Of a stretch of DNA of 20,928 nt, positions 1 through 7,583 are shown in pieces. The position numbers were made by a program, and so were the translations under genes. This stretch comes from GCA-002779465 sp964596535. GTDB taxonomy: Bacteria; Desulfobacterota; Desulfobacteria; Desulfobacterales; UBA2156. Numbering within the stretch: position 1 is the stretch's first letter; every line of letters begins with the position of its first letter. The notes under the pieces are model-generated. The model saw only the letters and a list, made by a program, of their open reading frames with translations, was not told where the DNA came from and searched no databases. The stretch is from contig CAZQUR010000049.1 of NCBI GenBank assembly GCA_964596535.1, forward strand, positions 1 through 20,928. Direction: 5' to 3'.

Positions 1-19
1 GTATAAAACCCCGCCCTAC
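1..19 (-). repeat. Half copy of the intergenic hairpin repeat, inverted
   Basis: Read on the minus strand these 19 bases match 18 of 19 positions of the left half of the hairpin repeat at 8722-8740 (GTAGGGC, then C/G, then GGGTTTTATAC). The copy is cut by the window edge. It points opposite to the three other copies in the window. No coding sequence is visible in 1-121. Confidence 0.6.
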
Positions 20-37
20 GAAAAAACATTTGAGTCG

Positions 38-102
38 GTGAATAGTGAACGGTGTTTTAAGTTTTACGTGTTACGTTTTAAGTGAGAAAACAAACAAACC
101 GG
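38..102 (+). repeat. Composite intergenic repeat upstream of lolD
   Basis: Two heptamers, GTGAATA (38-44) and GTGAACG (45-51), are followed by a TTTTACGTGTTACG-rich block and then an AAACAAACAAACC tail. Positions 54-82 are identical, over 29 bases, to 15870-15898 in front of lptF. The repeat ends about 20 bases before the lolD start. It is one of five composite copies in the window. Confidence 0.75.
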
Positions 103-121
103 ATAAGGGAATAGGGGGGGG

Positions 122-847
122 ATGCGTCAACGAAGCGGGAATGGCGGACAGGCCGACGGGAACGGACGGCTGCTTTCCATGCACGGCGTATGCAAGGGAT
201 TTGCCAGTGCGACGGCCAGGATCGAGATTCTGACAGGGGCCGACCTGGAGCTGCACCGGGGAGAAACCCTTGCCGTGGTGGGCCCTTCGGGCATCGGCAA
301 ATCCACCCTTTTGCACCTGCTGGGAACGCTGGACCGGCCGGATTCCGGGGAACTCGTATTCGAAGGAAAAAAGGTCTTTGCATTCGACGACGTCGCGCTG
401 GCGAAGTTTCGTAACCAATCCATCGGGTTTGTTTTCCAGTTTCATCATCTTTTGCCTGAATTCACCGCCCTGGAAAATGCCATGATGCCTGCGTTGATCC
501 AGGGAATGCCCAAGGCGGCGGCGGCCCGGGCGGCGGAAGCGATTTTGGACCGGGTGGGGCTTTCCCATCGATTGAAGCATAAAATCACCGAGATGTCGGG
601 GGGAGAACAGCAGCGGGTGGCGCTGGCCCGGGCGCTGGTTCTCCAACCGCGGCTCCTGCTGGCCGATGAGCCCACCGGAAACCTGGATGAAACCAACAGC
701 CGGGAAGTGCACGCCCTTTTAAATGAGTTAAACCGGGACCTGGGGATGACCCTGGTGGTCGTCACGCATAACATGCGCCTGGCCGCACGCATGTCCAGGC
801 GCATCACCTTGTCCGAAGGAAAATTAATCGATGCCGATCAAAACTAG
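122..847 (+). CDS. lolD: LolD-like lipoprotein-releasing ABC transporter ATPase
   Basis: This is an ABC ATPase of 241 residues, the normal LolD size. LolD powers the LolCDE complex, which extracts outer-membrane lipoproteins from the inner membrane and hands them to LolA. Visible motifs are Walker A GPSGIGKST (54-62), the signature SGGEQQ from residue 159, Walker B LLLADEPTGNLD with D182 and E183, and the switch histidine H216. The block ADEPTGNLD is typical of the LolD/MacB/FtsE group. No LolC/LolE permease is in the window; one could lie upstream. The neighbourhood (bamA, lipid A genes) supports LolD over MacB or FtsE. The ATG at 122 directly follows a run of eight G; AAGGG at 105-109 is a possible ribosome site. 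Met20 at 179 is an alternative start. The last 17 bases overlap bamA. Confidence 0.88.
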   Translation: MRQRSGNGGQADGNGRLLSMHGVCKGFASATARIEILTGADLELHRGETLAVVGPSGIGKSTLLHLLGTLDRPDSGELVFEGKKVFAFDDVALAKFRNQSIGFVFQFHHLLPEFTALENAMMPALIQGMPKAAAARAAEAILDRVGLSHRLKHKITEMSGGEQQRVALARALVLQPRLLLADEPTGNLDETNSREVHALLNELNRDLGMTLVVVTHNMRLAARMSRRITLSEGKLIDADQN

Positions 848-3542
848 GGGATTCATGGTGCAAGGCCTTGCAAGGTTCTGTTGGCGGATGTTTCGAAATA
901 CCGAAAACCGGCGCCGACACCGATGTCTGTGGCTGCTGGCATGTATGGGGCTTGTCCTGCCTGCGGTTCCGGCCGCCGGCAGCGAGGATCCGGTGAAGGT
1001 CACGCTCTTCCCCTTTCGGGTCAATGCCCAGGCCCAATACGCGTATCTGGAAAAAGAGATCACGCACGTCATCCAGGATCGATTGCGCCAGGAAGGTGTC
1101 CAGGTGGTCATTCCGGAAAAAGCCGTCACCGGTGCAGACACGGCGGCCATGACGCGGGCCGCCCGGGACCTGGCCGTCCAAAATGAGTCCGCCCATGCCG
1201 TATGGGGAAGCCTCACCCAGGTGGGACAGCGATTCAGCATTGACGCCCGGATGATGGACCTATCCGCCGATACGTTTCCCGCAAGCCTCACCGTTGGCGG
1301 GGAACGCATCGAAACCCTCCTGGGGGCCGTAAAGAAGCTCGCCGACGAACTGATGCTGCGGATTTTAAAGCAGGAAAAAGTGGTCCGTGTCACCGTTTCC
1401 GGGAACAAGCGGATCGAAAAAGATGCGGTTTTGCGGGTGGTGCAGGTCAAGCCGGGAGACCCCTACCGTCTCAAGGCCCTGTCCGAGGATTTGAACCGGA
1501 TTTACCGTATGGGATATTTTGAAGATGTTCGGGTGGATGCCGAAGACGTTGCCGGCGGGAAGGCGGTGATCTTTCGGATCCAGGAAAAACCCACCATCCG
1601 AAGGATCCGCTTCAAAGGGAATCGGGTGTACGACGAAAAGGAGCTTCTGGAAAACATCGATATCCGATCCGGATCCATCCTTAATATATTCAAAGTCAAA
1701 AGCAACCTGAAGCGGATCGAGGACCTGTATAAGAAAAAAAACTATCACAATGCCGAAGTCTCCTATGAAATTGAAGATTTGAAAAACAACCAGGCGGATT
1801 TGGCGTTCGTCATTTCGGAAGGGAAAAAGCTCCGGATCCAAACCATCACATTCGAGGGGAACACCGTCTTTGATGCCAAGACCCTCAAAAAGATCATGAG
1901 TACGTCGGAAAAGGGGTTGTTTTCTTTCATCACCTCTTCCGGAGACCTGGATCGGGATAAACTGGCCCAGGACAAAGAGGCCCTGGCGGCGCATTACCAG
2001 AACCACGGGTATTTGAATGCCCGGGTCTCGGATCCCGAAATCAAATATGAAGAAGAAGGCATCGAGGTGGTATTCAAGATTTCCGAGGGCCCCCGTTACA
2101 CGGTGGGTGCGGTCACTGTTTCCGGAGACGTGGAGGATTCAGCGGCCCTCAAGGAAAAGCTGGCCATCACAAAAAAGACCTATTTCAGCCGGGAGACGGT
2201 GCGAAACGACGTATTGACCCTCACCGACCTGTACTCGGACCAGGGATACGCCAATGTGGAGATCGTCCCCAAGGTCGATGAGAATCCCGAGACACGGGTG
2301 GTGGCCATCGACTACCGTATCCGAAAAGGACCCTCGGTCTCTTTCGAAAAGATCCTCATTTCCGGAAACCGCAAGACTCGGGACCATGTGATCCGTCGGG
2401 AATTGAAGGTCTATGAGCAGGAACTCTTCAGCAGCACCCGCTTGAAGCGCAGTATCCGGAACCTGTATCGTCTCGATTATTTCGAGGACGTCAAGGTGCA
2501 AACCCAGAAAGGCAGCGCCGAAGACCGGATGGTCTTGAAAATCGACGTGACGGAAAAATCCACGGGGTCCTTTTCCATCGGCGCGGGTTACAGCAGTGAA
2601 GACGACATTTTCGCCATGGCGTCGATCACCCAGCGGAACCTCTTCGGCCGCGGTCAGATTGTGAGTCTCCAGGCCAACGTGGGGGGGCGTTCCGACCGGT
2701 ACAACCTAAGTTTTACCGAGCCGTGGCTTTTCAATGTTCCCTTGTCGGGACGGGCCGATCTCTACCGTTGGATCAAGGATTACGATACCTATGACAAGGA
2801 TGCCACGGGCGGGGGTCTCCGCTTGGGGTATCCGCTCTGGACGGACTATTTGCGTTTTACGGTGGGATATGCCTATGAGATATCCAACATCGAAGACATT
2901 CAGGCGGATGCCCCCCCCAGCATCAAGGATTTCGAGGGAACCAACACCCAGAGCACCGTATCGGGGGATCTCCGGTGGGATTCGCGGAATCGGTTCTTCA
3001 ATCCCACGGAAGGATCCGAGCACCGGTTCACCGTGGAATACGCCGGGCTCGGAGGGGACATCGCCTTTACCAAATACATCGCCAAGACGGGATGGTATTT
3101 CCCCATCTTCAAAGGGACCGTGGGGTTTTTGCACGCCAAGGCCGGGTACGTGGAAGAAAACTCCGGCGGAAGGCTTCCCGACTGGGAACGCTTCTACCTG
3201 GGCGGGATCAATTCCCTTCGGGGTTTAAAGTACCGCTCCGTCAGCCCCGAAAACGAAGACGGAATCAAGATCGGCGGTGACAAATTCATCCAGTTCAACG
3301 CCGAATACCTGGTTCCCCTCTTCCCGGACATGGGCATTTTCGGGGTGGCCTTCTTCGACACGGGAAACGCGTACAACAATGATGAGGATATCGATCTTGC
3401 CAATATGCGGGAGACGGCGGGCCTGGGGTTCCGGTGGTTTTCCCCCGTGGGCCCGATCCGGCTGGAGTATGGATTCGTCCTGGATCGGCAGGAGGATGAA
3501 AGCGCGGGAAGATGGGAATTTTCCATGTCTACCGGGTTTTAG
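831..3542 (+). CDS. bamA: Outer membrane protein assembly factor BamA with extra N-terminal domain
   Basis: BamA folds and inserts beta-barrel proteins into the outer membrane. The 903-residue product is about 100 residues longer than E. coli BamA. A signal peptide (basic RRRHR near 27-31, hydrophobic core LWLLACMGLVLPAVPA) probably ends near residue 48-51. Residues about 53-180 form an alpha/beta domain resembling TolB N-terminal or FlgO-type domains (KVTLFPF, then AHAVWGSL, then IDARMMDL). Five POTRA domains follow at about 184-253, 256-331, 334-420, 423-500 and 503-576. The barrel runs from about 580 to the end. The loop-6 motif appears as LRGL where VRGF/VRGY is usual, keeping the arginine. 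The chain ends in phenylalanine, the usual outer-membrane C-terminal signal. AAGGA at 816-820 supports the 831 start; Met9 at 855 is an alternative. It overlaps lolD by 17 bases, so the two are probably co-transcribed. Confidence 0.95.
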   Translation: MPIKTRGFMVQGLARFCWRMFRNTENRRRHRCLWLLACMGLVLPAVPAAGSEDPVKVTLFPFRVNAQAQYAYLEKEITHVIQDRLRQEGVQVVIPEKAVTGADTAAMTRAARDLAVQNESAHAVWGSLTQVGQRFSIDARMMDLSADTFPASLTVGGERIETLLGAVKKLADELMLRILKQEKVVRVTVSGNKRIEKDAVLRVVQVKPGDPYRLKALSEDLNRIYRMGYFEDVRVDAEDVAGGKAVIFRIQEKPTIRRIRFKGNRVYDEKELLENIDIRSGSILNIFKVKSNLKRIEDLYKKKNYHNAEVSYEIEDLKNNQADLAFVISEGKKLRIQTITFEGNTVFDAKTLKKIMSTSEKGLFSFITSSGDLDRDKLAQDKEALAAHYQNHGYLNARVSDPEIKYEEEGIEVVFKISEGPRYTVGAVTVSGDVEDSAALKEKLAITKKTYFSRETVRNDVLTLTDLYSDQGYANVEIVPKVDENPETRVVAIDYRIRKGPSVSFEKILISGNRKTRDHVIRRELKVYEQELFSSTRLKRSIRNLYRLDYFEDVKVQTQKGSAEDRMVLKIDVTEKSTGSFSIGAGYSSEDDIFAMASITQRNLFGRGQIVSLQANVGGRSDRYNLSFTEPWLFNVPLSGRADLYRWIKDYDTYDKDATGGGLRLGYPLWTDYLRFTVGYAYEISNIEDIQADAPPSIKDFEGTNTQSTVSGDLRWDSRNRFFNPTEGSEHRFTVEYAGLGGDIAFTKYIAKTGWYFPIFKGTVGFLHAKAGYVEENSGGRLPDWERFYLGGINSLRGLKYRSVSPENEDGIKIGGDKFIQFNAEYLVPLFPDMGIFGVAFFDTGNAYNNDEDIDLANMRETAGLGFRWFSPVGPIRLEYGFVLDRQEDESAGRWEFSMSTGF

Positions 3543-3603
3543 ACGGATTAACAGATGATGGCTTCGTAAAAAGCCCACCTGCGGCGTTGCGCGGCATCCT
3601 TCG

Positions 3604-3630
3604 CCTGCCTGTGCGTTGCACGCAGACAGG
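3604..3630. repeat. Imperfect 12-bp hairpin inside the bamA-skp gap
   Basis: The arms CCTGCCTGTGCG and CGCAGACAGG-type sequence pair at 10 of 12 positions, counting one G-T wobble, around a three-base loop. It lies between CATCCTTCG and TCATTGCGG of the surrounding repeat. Confidence 0.5.
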
Positions 3631-3637
3631 TCATTGC

Positions 3638-3657
3638 GGCGTATCTGTAAATACGCC
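3638..3657. repeat. Perfect 7-bp hairpin in the bamA-skp gap
   Basis: GGCGTAT (3638-3644) and ATACGCC (3651-3657) pair perfectly around the loop CTGTAA. The following bases TCATCCTGAAGG are not a T-run, so this is not a canonical terminator, though it could protect or shorten bamA mRNA. Confidence 0.6.
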
Positions 3658-3724
3658 TCATCCTGAAGGAAAAAAGGATCATGGAAGGGTCCAAGATTAG
3701 AAGAATATGAGAAGGACAGAGATT

Positions 3725-3760
3725 ATCGAAATCGAAATCGGTATCGAAATCGGTATCGAA
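3725..3760 (+). repeat. Six tandem hexamers ATCGAA/ATCGGT
   Basis: The units in order are ATCGAA, ATCGAA, ATCGGT, ATCGAA, ATCGGT, ATCGAA, with no gaps over 36 bases. The array lies in the 295-base gap between bamA and skp, 77 bases before the skp start. The rest of the gap (3661-3724 and 3761-3820) shows no gene or clear promoter. Confidence 0.85.
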
Positions 3761-3837
3761 AACAGCATAATGCAGTTACTTGGAAGGGAAGGGATCGAGA
3801 AGGGCCAAACGAGATATTTTGGAGAAAGGAAAAAACC

Positions 3838-4425
3838 ATGAGCAACATCAAACGCATCGGCGTGCTGTGGGCCGTGATTCTTTTTTTCACCCCAGTGGCT
3901 GTATGGGCGGCGGATATCGCCAAGATCGGCGTGGTGGATTTTCAGAAAATCCTCCAGGTTTCGGAAGCCGGAAAAGCGGCCCAGGCCAAGATCAACACGC
4001 AGGGCAAGAAGATGGAAGCCGAACTCAAAAAGCAAGGGGATGCCGTCGAAGAAATCCGCCAGCGCCTCGAACGGGAAGCCCTGGTCATGAGCCAGGAAAA
4101 ACGTGAGGAAAAGGAACGGGAGTTTCGGATCAAAATCAACGATTTCAAGGAAATGCAAAAGAAGTACGCCGCTGATTTCAAAGAACTGGAAAAGCGATAC
4201 ATCACCCGCATCCAAAAAGACGTGATGGAACTCATTGAAGAGATCGGGAAAAAAGAAGGGTTTCTGTTGATCCTGGAGCGGCGCGAAAGCGGGATCATGT
4301 ATTTTCCCAGTGCCCTGGAGATAACGGACCGGGTGATCCAGACATACAATGCCCAGTATTCAAAAGCCGCGCCAGCCGGTCAGGGGGACGCCAAAGCGCC
4401 GGCAAAGGGAAAAACATCCCAATAG
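3838..4425 (+). CDS. skp: Skp/OmpH-family periplasmic chaperone
   Basis: Skp holds unfolded outer-membrane proteins in the periplasm until BamA inserts them. The 195-residue product begins with a clear signal peptide (MSNIKRIGVL, then a hydrophobic stretch to AVWA), with probable cleavage after Ala24. The mature start ADIAKIGVVDFQKILQVSEAG is the typical OmpH opening. Residues about 35-130 are rich in K, E, Q and A, matching the Skp coiled-coil arms. The C-terminal part returns to a strand-rich motif (GFLLILERRESGIMYF) and ends in an A/P/K-rich tail. GGAGAAAGGA at 3821-3830 is a good ribosome site for the ATG. The place just before lpxD is the classic bamA-skp-lpxD-fabZ-lpxA arrangement, but here a repeat-rich gap separates it from bamA. 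Confidence 0.93.
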   Translation: MSNIKRIGVLWAVILFFTPVAVWAADIAKIGVVDFQKILQVSEAGKAAQAKINTQGKKMEAELKKQGDAVEEIRQRLEREALVMSQEKREEKEREFRIKINDFKEMQKKYAADFKELEKRYITRIQKDVMELIEEIGKKEGFLLILERRESGIMYFPSALEITDRVIQTYNAQYSKAAPAGQGDAKAPAKGKTSQ

Positions 4426-4462
4426 GGAATCCGGGTGGTGCCGGAAAAGGAAAGGTGTGACC

Positions 4463-5500
4463 ATGGGCATTGCGCTTTCAAAGATCGCCGGATGGGTGGA
4501 AGGAGAGGTTCTCGGGGATCCGGACCGGATCATCCGGGGGGTGGCCCCCTTCGAGACGGCGGGGCCCGACGACCTGACCTATGCAGCGACACCCCGGTTC
4601 CTGAAACGGCTCGACGAAACGGCCGCGGCTGCGGTGATCGTTCCGCCAAAAACCCCGGCGTCTTCCAAGACCCTGGTGCGCGTCCGCAACCCCCAGGTGG
4701 CCTTTGCCGTCGCCGTGGAACGGATTTGTCCGGCAACACGGCCGGCGCCCGGGATCAGTCCCTTGGCCGCCGTTGGAAACCGGTTTTCGCACGGAAAAGA
4801 GATCACCCTTTCCCCCTATGTGTACATCGGCGATGACGTGACGCTTGGGGATCGGGTGGTCCTTTACCCCGGCGTGTTCCTGGGGGAGGGGGTGGCCCTC
4901 GGAGACGATGTCACGATCTATCCGAACGTCACCGTGAGGGAAGGGTCTCGCATCGGGAACCGGGTCATCATCCATGCCGGCAGCGTCATCGGGAGCGATG
5001 GGTTCGGCTTTGCCCCAGACGGAACACGGTATCATAAAATCCCCCAGCGGGGGATCGTGCAGATCGATGACGACGTGGAGATCGGCGCGAACAACACCAT
5101 CGACCGGGCCACCTTCGGGAAGACCCGTATCCGGGAAGGCGTCAAGACGGACAACCTGGTCCACGTGGCCCACAATGTCGTCGTGGGCCGCCACACGGTT
5201 CTGGTGGCCCAGGTGGGGATCTCCGGGAGTGTCACCATCGGTGAACACGCGGTGCTGGCCGGCCAGGCCGGCGTCGCCGGCCACCTGGAGATCGGGGACG
5301 GCGCCGTCATCGGGCCCCAGGCCGGCGTGGCCCAGTCGATCCCGGCGGGGCAAACGGTCTCCGGGAGCCCGGAAATGCCCCATCGGATCTGGCTCCGGGT
5401 CCAGCGCACCCTTCCGCGTCTTCCCAAGATTGAAAAACGGGTTGCGGATCTTGAAAAACGACTCAAGCGTGTCGAGGAAGAAGATGGAAAATCCCTATGA
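4463..5500 (+). CDS. lpxD: UDP-3-O-acylglucosamine N-acyltransferase LpxD
   Basis: LpxD adds the second 3-hydroxyacyl chain, from acyl-ACP, to the 2-amino group of UDP-3-O-acyl-glucosamine in the cytoplasm. From the ATG at 4463 the protein has 345 residues, the usual length. Residues 1-100 form the uridine-binding domain. About 105-315 is a left-handed beta-helix with many [VI]G-type hexapeptides. The C-terminus is helical (LPKIEKRVADLEKRLKRVEEE). The catalytic histidine is H237 in DNLVHVAHN, matching E. coli H239. An open frame extends upstream to 4349, but that part overlaps skp and lacks the family start; GGAAAGG at 4449-4455 supports 4463. Its last 17 bases overlap fabZ. Confidence 0.95.
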   Translation: MGIALSKIAGWVEGEVLGDPDRIIRGVAPFETAGPDDLTYAATPRFLKRLDETAAAAVIVPPKTPASSKTLVRVRNPQVAFAVAVERICPATRPAPGISPLAAVGNRFSHGKEITLSPYVYIGDDVTLGDRVVLYPGVFLGEGVALGDDVTIYPNVTVREGSRIGNRVIIHAGSVIGSDGFGFAPDGTRYHKIPQRGIVQIDDDVEIGANNTIDRATFGKTRIREGVKTDNLVHVAHNVVVGRHTVLVAQVGISGSVTIGEHAVLAGQAGVAGHLEIGDGAVIGPQAGVAQSIPAGQTVSGSPEMPHRIWLRVQRTLPRLPKIEKRVADLEKRLKRVEEEDGKSL

Positions 5501-5930
5501 CATCCAGCGGATCATGGGACACCTCCCCCATCGGTATCCCTTTTTGCTCATCGACCGCATCATCGAATTGATTCCGGGGGACCGGGCCGTGGCCCTGAAA
5601 AACGTCACCATCAACGAACCCTTCTTTCAGGGGCATTTTCCCGGCGCGCCCGTCATGCCCGGGGTTTTGATCGTGGAAGCCATGGGACAGGCGGGAGGGG
5701 TGCTGGCCTTTGAGTCCCTTTCCGAAAAGCGGGAGGGAACGCTGATCTATTTCATGGGCATCGACAAGGTGCGTTTCCGGAAGCCCGTCATCCCCGGGGA
5801 TCAACTCATTTTTGAAGTACACATTCTGAAGCTGCGCTCCAAGGTGATCAAGATGGCCGGGGTGGCGAAGGTGGACGGGAAGCGGGTCACCGAAGCGGAG
5901 CTGATGGCGAGTATCGGAGAAACGGCATGA
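5484..5930 (+). CDS. fabZ: 3-hydroxyacyl-ACP dehydratase FabZ
   Basis: FabZ dehydrates 3-hydroxyacyl-ACP in fatty acid elongation. It competes with LpxA and LpxD for 3-hydroxyacyl-ACP, which explains its fixed place between their genes. From the ATG at 5484 the product has 148 residues, normal for the family. The hot-dog fold motifs are PHRYPFLLIDRI (15-26) and GHFPGAPVMPGVLIVEAMGQ (50-69), with catalytic H51 and E65. The open frame runs far upstream, but that part is lpxD in another frame. AGGAAG, about 7 bases before the ATG, is a suitable ribosome site inside the lpxD end. The stop shares ATGA with the lpxA start, which suggests translational coupling. Confidence 0.95.
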   Translation: MENPYDIQRIMGHLPHRYPFLLIDRIIELIPGDRAVALKNVTINEPFFQGHFPGAPVMPGVLIVEAMGQAGGVLAFESLSEKREGTLIYFMGIDKVRFRKPVIPGDQLIFEVHILKLRSKVIKMAGVAKVDGKRVTEAELMASIGETA

Positions 5931-6697
5931 TTCATCCAACCGCAATTGTGGATTCCAAGGCGGATATCGGAGCGGAAGTGCGTATCGGTCCCTACGCCGT
6001 CATCCGGGAAAATGTCATCATCGGAAAGGGGACCCGTGTCGGGTCCCATGCGGTGATCGATCCGAATGTGACCATCGGACCGGATTGTCAAATTTTTCAA
6101 CACGCCGCCGTCGGCGCCGTTCCTCAATCCATGAAATTCGCCGGGGAGGAGACGTACGTGAAGATCGGCCGAGGGAGCATCGTCCGGGAGTTCGTGACCA
6201 TCCACCGGGGAACCGGTTTCGGGGGCGGCGTCACGGAAGTGGGGGAGGAAAACTTCATCATGGCCTATTCTCACATCGCCCACGACTGCAAAACGGGCCG
6301 ACGGGTTATGCTGGCCAATAATGCCACGCTGGCCGGCCACATCGTCATCGGGAATTACGCCACCATCGGCGGCCTGGTGGCCATCCATCAATTTGTGCGC
6401 ATCGGGGACTATGCCTTTGTGGGGGGAAAGTCGGCTGTGGTCAAGGATGTGCCCCCGTATGTCATTGCCGCCGGGGATCGTGCCGAATTACACGGGCTCA
6501 ACAGCGTGGGCCTGCGGCGCCAGGGGTTTTCGGAAAAAACCCTTTCGCTTTTGAAAAAGACCTACCGGATCGTCTTTCGGATCGGTCTTACGCTGAATGA
6601 AGCCATCGAACGGGTCCGGGCCGAGGTGGAGCAGATCCCCGAGGTGGTGGCCTTTATCGAGTTTGTCAAGCAATCCCAGCGCGGAATCACGCGGTAA
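5927..6697 (+). CDS. lpxA: UDP-N-acetylglucosamine O-acyltransferase LpxA
   Basis: LpxA carries out the first lipid A step, moving a 3-hydroxyacyl chain from ACP to the 3-position of UDP-GlcNAc. The 256-residue length fits the family. Hexapeptide repeats form the left-handed beta-helix over about residues 1-185, with a helical C-terminus. H119 in SHIAHDC matches catalytic H125 of E. coli. H154 (AIHQF) matches H160. G167 in FVGGKS aligns with the E. coli chain-length ruler G173, so a long acyl donor, around C14, is the better guess than C10. The ATG overlaps the fabZ stop by four bases. Whether the acceptor is GlcNAc or its 3-amino analogue cannot be read from the sequence alone (see the oxidoreductase at 7739). 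Confidence 0.96.
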   Translation: MIHPTAIVDSKADIGAEVRIGPYAVIRENVIIGKGTRVGSHAVIDPNVTIGPDCQIFQHAAVGAVPQSMKFAGEETYVKIGRGSIVREFVTIHRGTGFGGGVTEVGEENFIMAYSHIAHDCKTGRRVMLANNATLAGHIVIGNYATIGGLVAIHQFVRIGDYAFVGGKSAVVKDVPPYVIAAGDRAELHGLNSVGLRRQGFSEKTLSLLKKTYRIVFRIGLTLNEAIERVRAEVEQIPEVVAFIEFVKQSQRGITR

Positions 6698-6737
6698 GAC
6701 CGTTTCGAACCGGCCTGACACTGTTCACGGCACGGAT

Positions 6738-7583
6738 ATGGACAATACCATCAGACATCGTTCCATGGGGCATCGCATCGGCTTGATCGCCGGAGGTGGA
6801 CAATTCCCTTTGCTTTTCACCAAAAAGGCCAAAGAAAAAGGGTTTTCCATCTATGCGGCCGCCTACCGGAACGAGGCGGACCCTCGGCTGGCCGACGGCG
6901 TGGAGGCCATCGAATGGCTCCACCTGGGACAGGTCCGGCGGCTGATCCGGTTTTTCAAGAAATACGAGGTCACCGAGGCGGTGATGATGGGATCGATCCA
7001 GAAAACCCGTATGTTTTCGGACGTTCGGCCCGATCCCAAGGCCGTCTCCCTGTTGCTGAAAATGTTCAGCACCCATGACGATGGGGTTCTCCGGGCCTTT
7101 GCCGGGGCCCTGGAGAAGGAGGGGATCCGGATTCGTCCGTCCACCTTCTTGCTTCCCGATCTCCTGGCGCCCGAAGGGATTTGGACCCGGCGGCGGCCGA
7201 GCCGTTCCGAAGCCGCGGATATCGCTCTGGGGTGGGCGTGTGCCCGAAAAATCGGGGGACTCGATATCGGGCAGTGCGTGGTGGTGGGAGGCGGCACCAT
7301 CCTGGCCGTGGAGGCCATTGAAGGAACGGATGCCGCCTTGTCCCGGGGCGGGCGACTGGGGAGCGGGTACGCCGTGGCGGTGAAAGTTTGCAAGCCGAAT
7401 CAGGATACACGATTCGACATTCCTGCAGTGGGGAGCAATACCGTGCGCGTCATGCACGATGCCGGCGTGAGTGCCCTGGCCGTGGAAGCGGGAAAGACCG
7501 TGGTCTTTGACCGGACGGAGATGATTGCACTGGCCGACGATTTCGGGATCGCCATTGTGGGGATGGTGAACGGTGAACGGTGA
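6738..7583 (+). CDS. lpxI: UDP-2,3-diacylglucosamine pyrophosphatase LpxI
   Basis: LpxI (formerly DUF1009) cleaves UDP-2,3-diacylglucosamine to lipid X and UMP, replacing LpxH in many bacteria. From the ATG at 6738 there are 281 residues. The N-terminal motif IGLIAGGGQFPLLF (14-27), MMGSIQK (83-89), the VVVGGGTILAVEAIEGTDAAL block (181-201) and the RFDIPAVG motif with D227 are family hallmarks. D227 probably corresponds to the catalytic aspartate D225 of the Caulobacter enzyme. The start is uncertain because neither 6738 nor Met10 at 6765 has a strong ribosome site; the open frame upstream to 6597 lies over lpxA. The last five residues (VNGER) and the stop are encoded by GTGAACG heptamers of the adjoining repeat. 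No LpxH is visible in the window. Confidence 0.93.
   Translation: MDNTIRHRSMGHRIGLIAGGGQFPLLFTKKAKEKGFSIYAAAYRNEADPRLADGVEAIEWLHLGQVRRLIRFFKKYEVTEAVMMGSIQKTRMFSDVRPDPKAVSLLLKMFSTHDDGVLRAFAGALEKEGIRIRPSTFLLPDLLAPEGIWTRRRPSRSEAADIALGWACARKIGGLDIGQCVVVGGGTILAVEAIEGTDAALSRGGRLGSGYAVAVKVCKPNQDTRFDIPAVGSNTVRVMHDAGVSALAVEAGKTVVFDRTEMIALADDFGIAIVGMVNGER

Larger units (their letters stand above)
3556..3657 (+). repeat. Intergenic repeat with CGTAAAAAG core and two hairpins
   Basis: The element starts with TGATGGCTTCGTAAAAAGCC just after bamA and continues through GC-rich sequence to CCTCATCCTGA near 3656. Its first 21 bases match 17 of 21 positions of 20853-20873 at the end of lpxK, so the window has two members of one family. 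It contains an imperfect hairpin (3604-3630) and a perfect one (3638-3657). No T-run follows either hairpin, so a simple intrinsic terminator is not supported. Elements with this kind of CGTAAAAAG end look familiar from deltaproteobacterial intergenic regions, but that is from memory. Confidence 0.6.

Noticed and set aside
45..233. 62-residue frame starting before lolD
   Set aside because: It translates repeat sequence and then lolD in the wrong frame.
4478..5383. 301-residue minus-strand open frame opposite lpxD
   Set aside because: It mirrors the hexapeptide coding repeats of lpxD and has low-complexity G/D/H composition.
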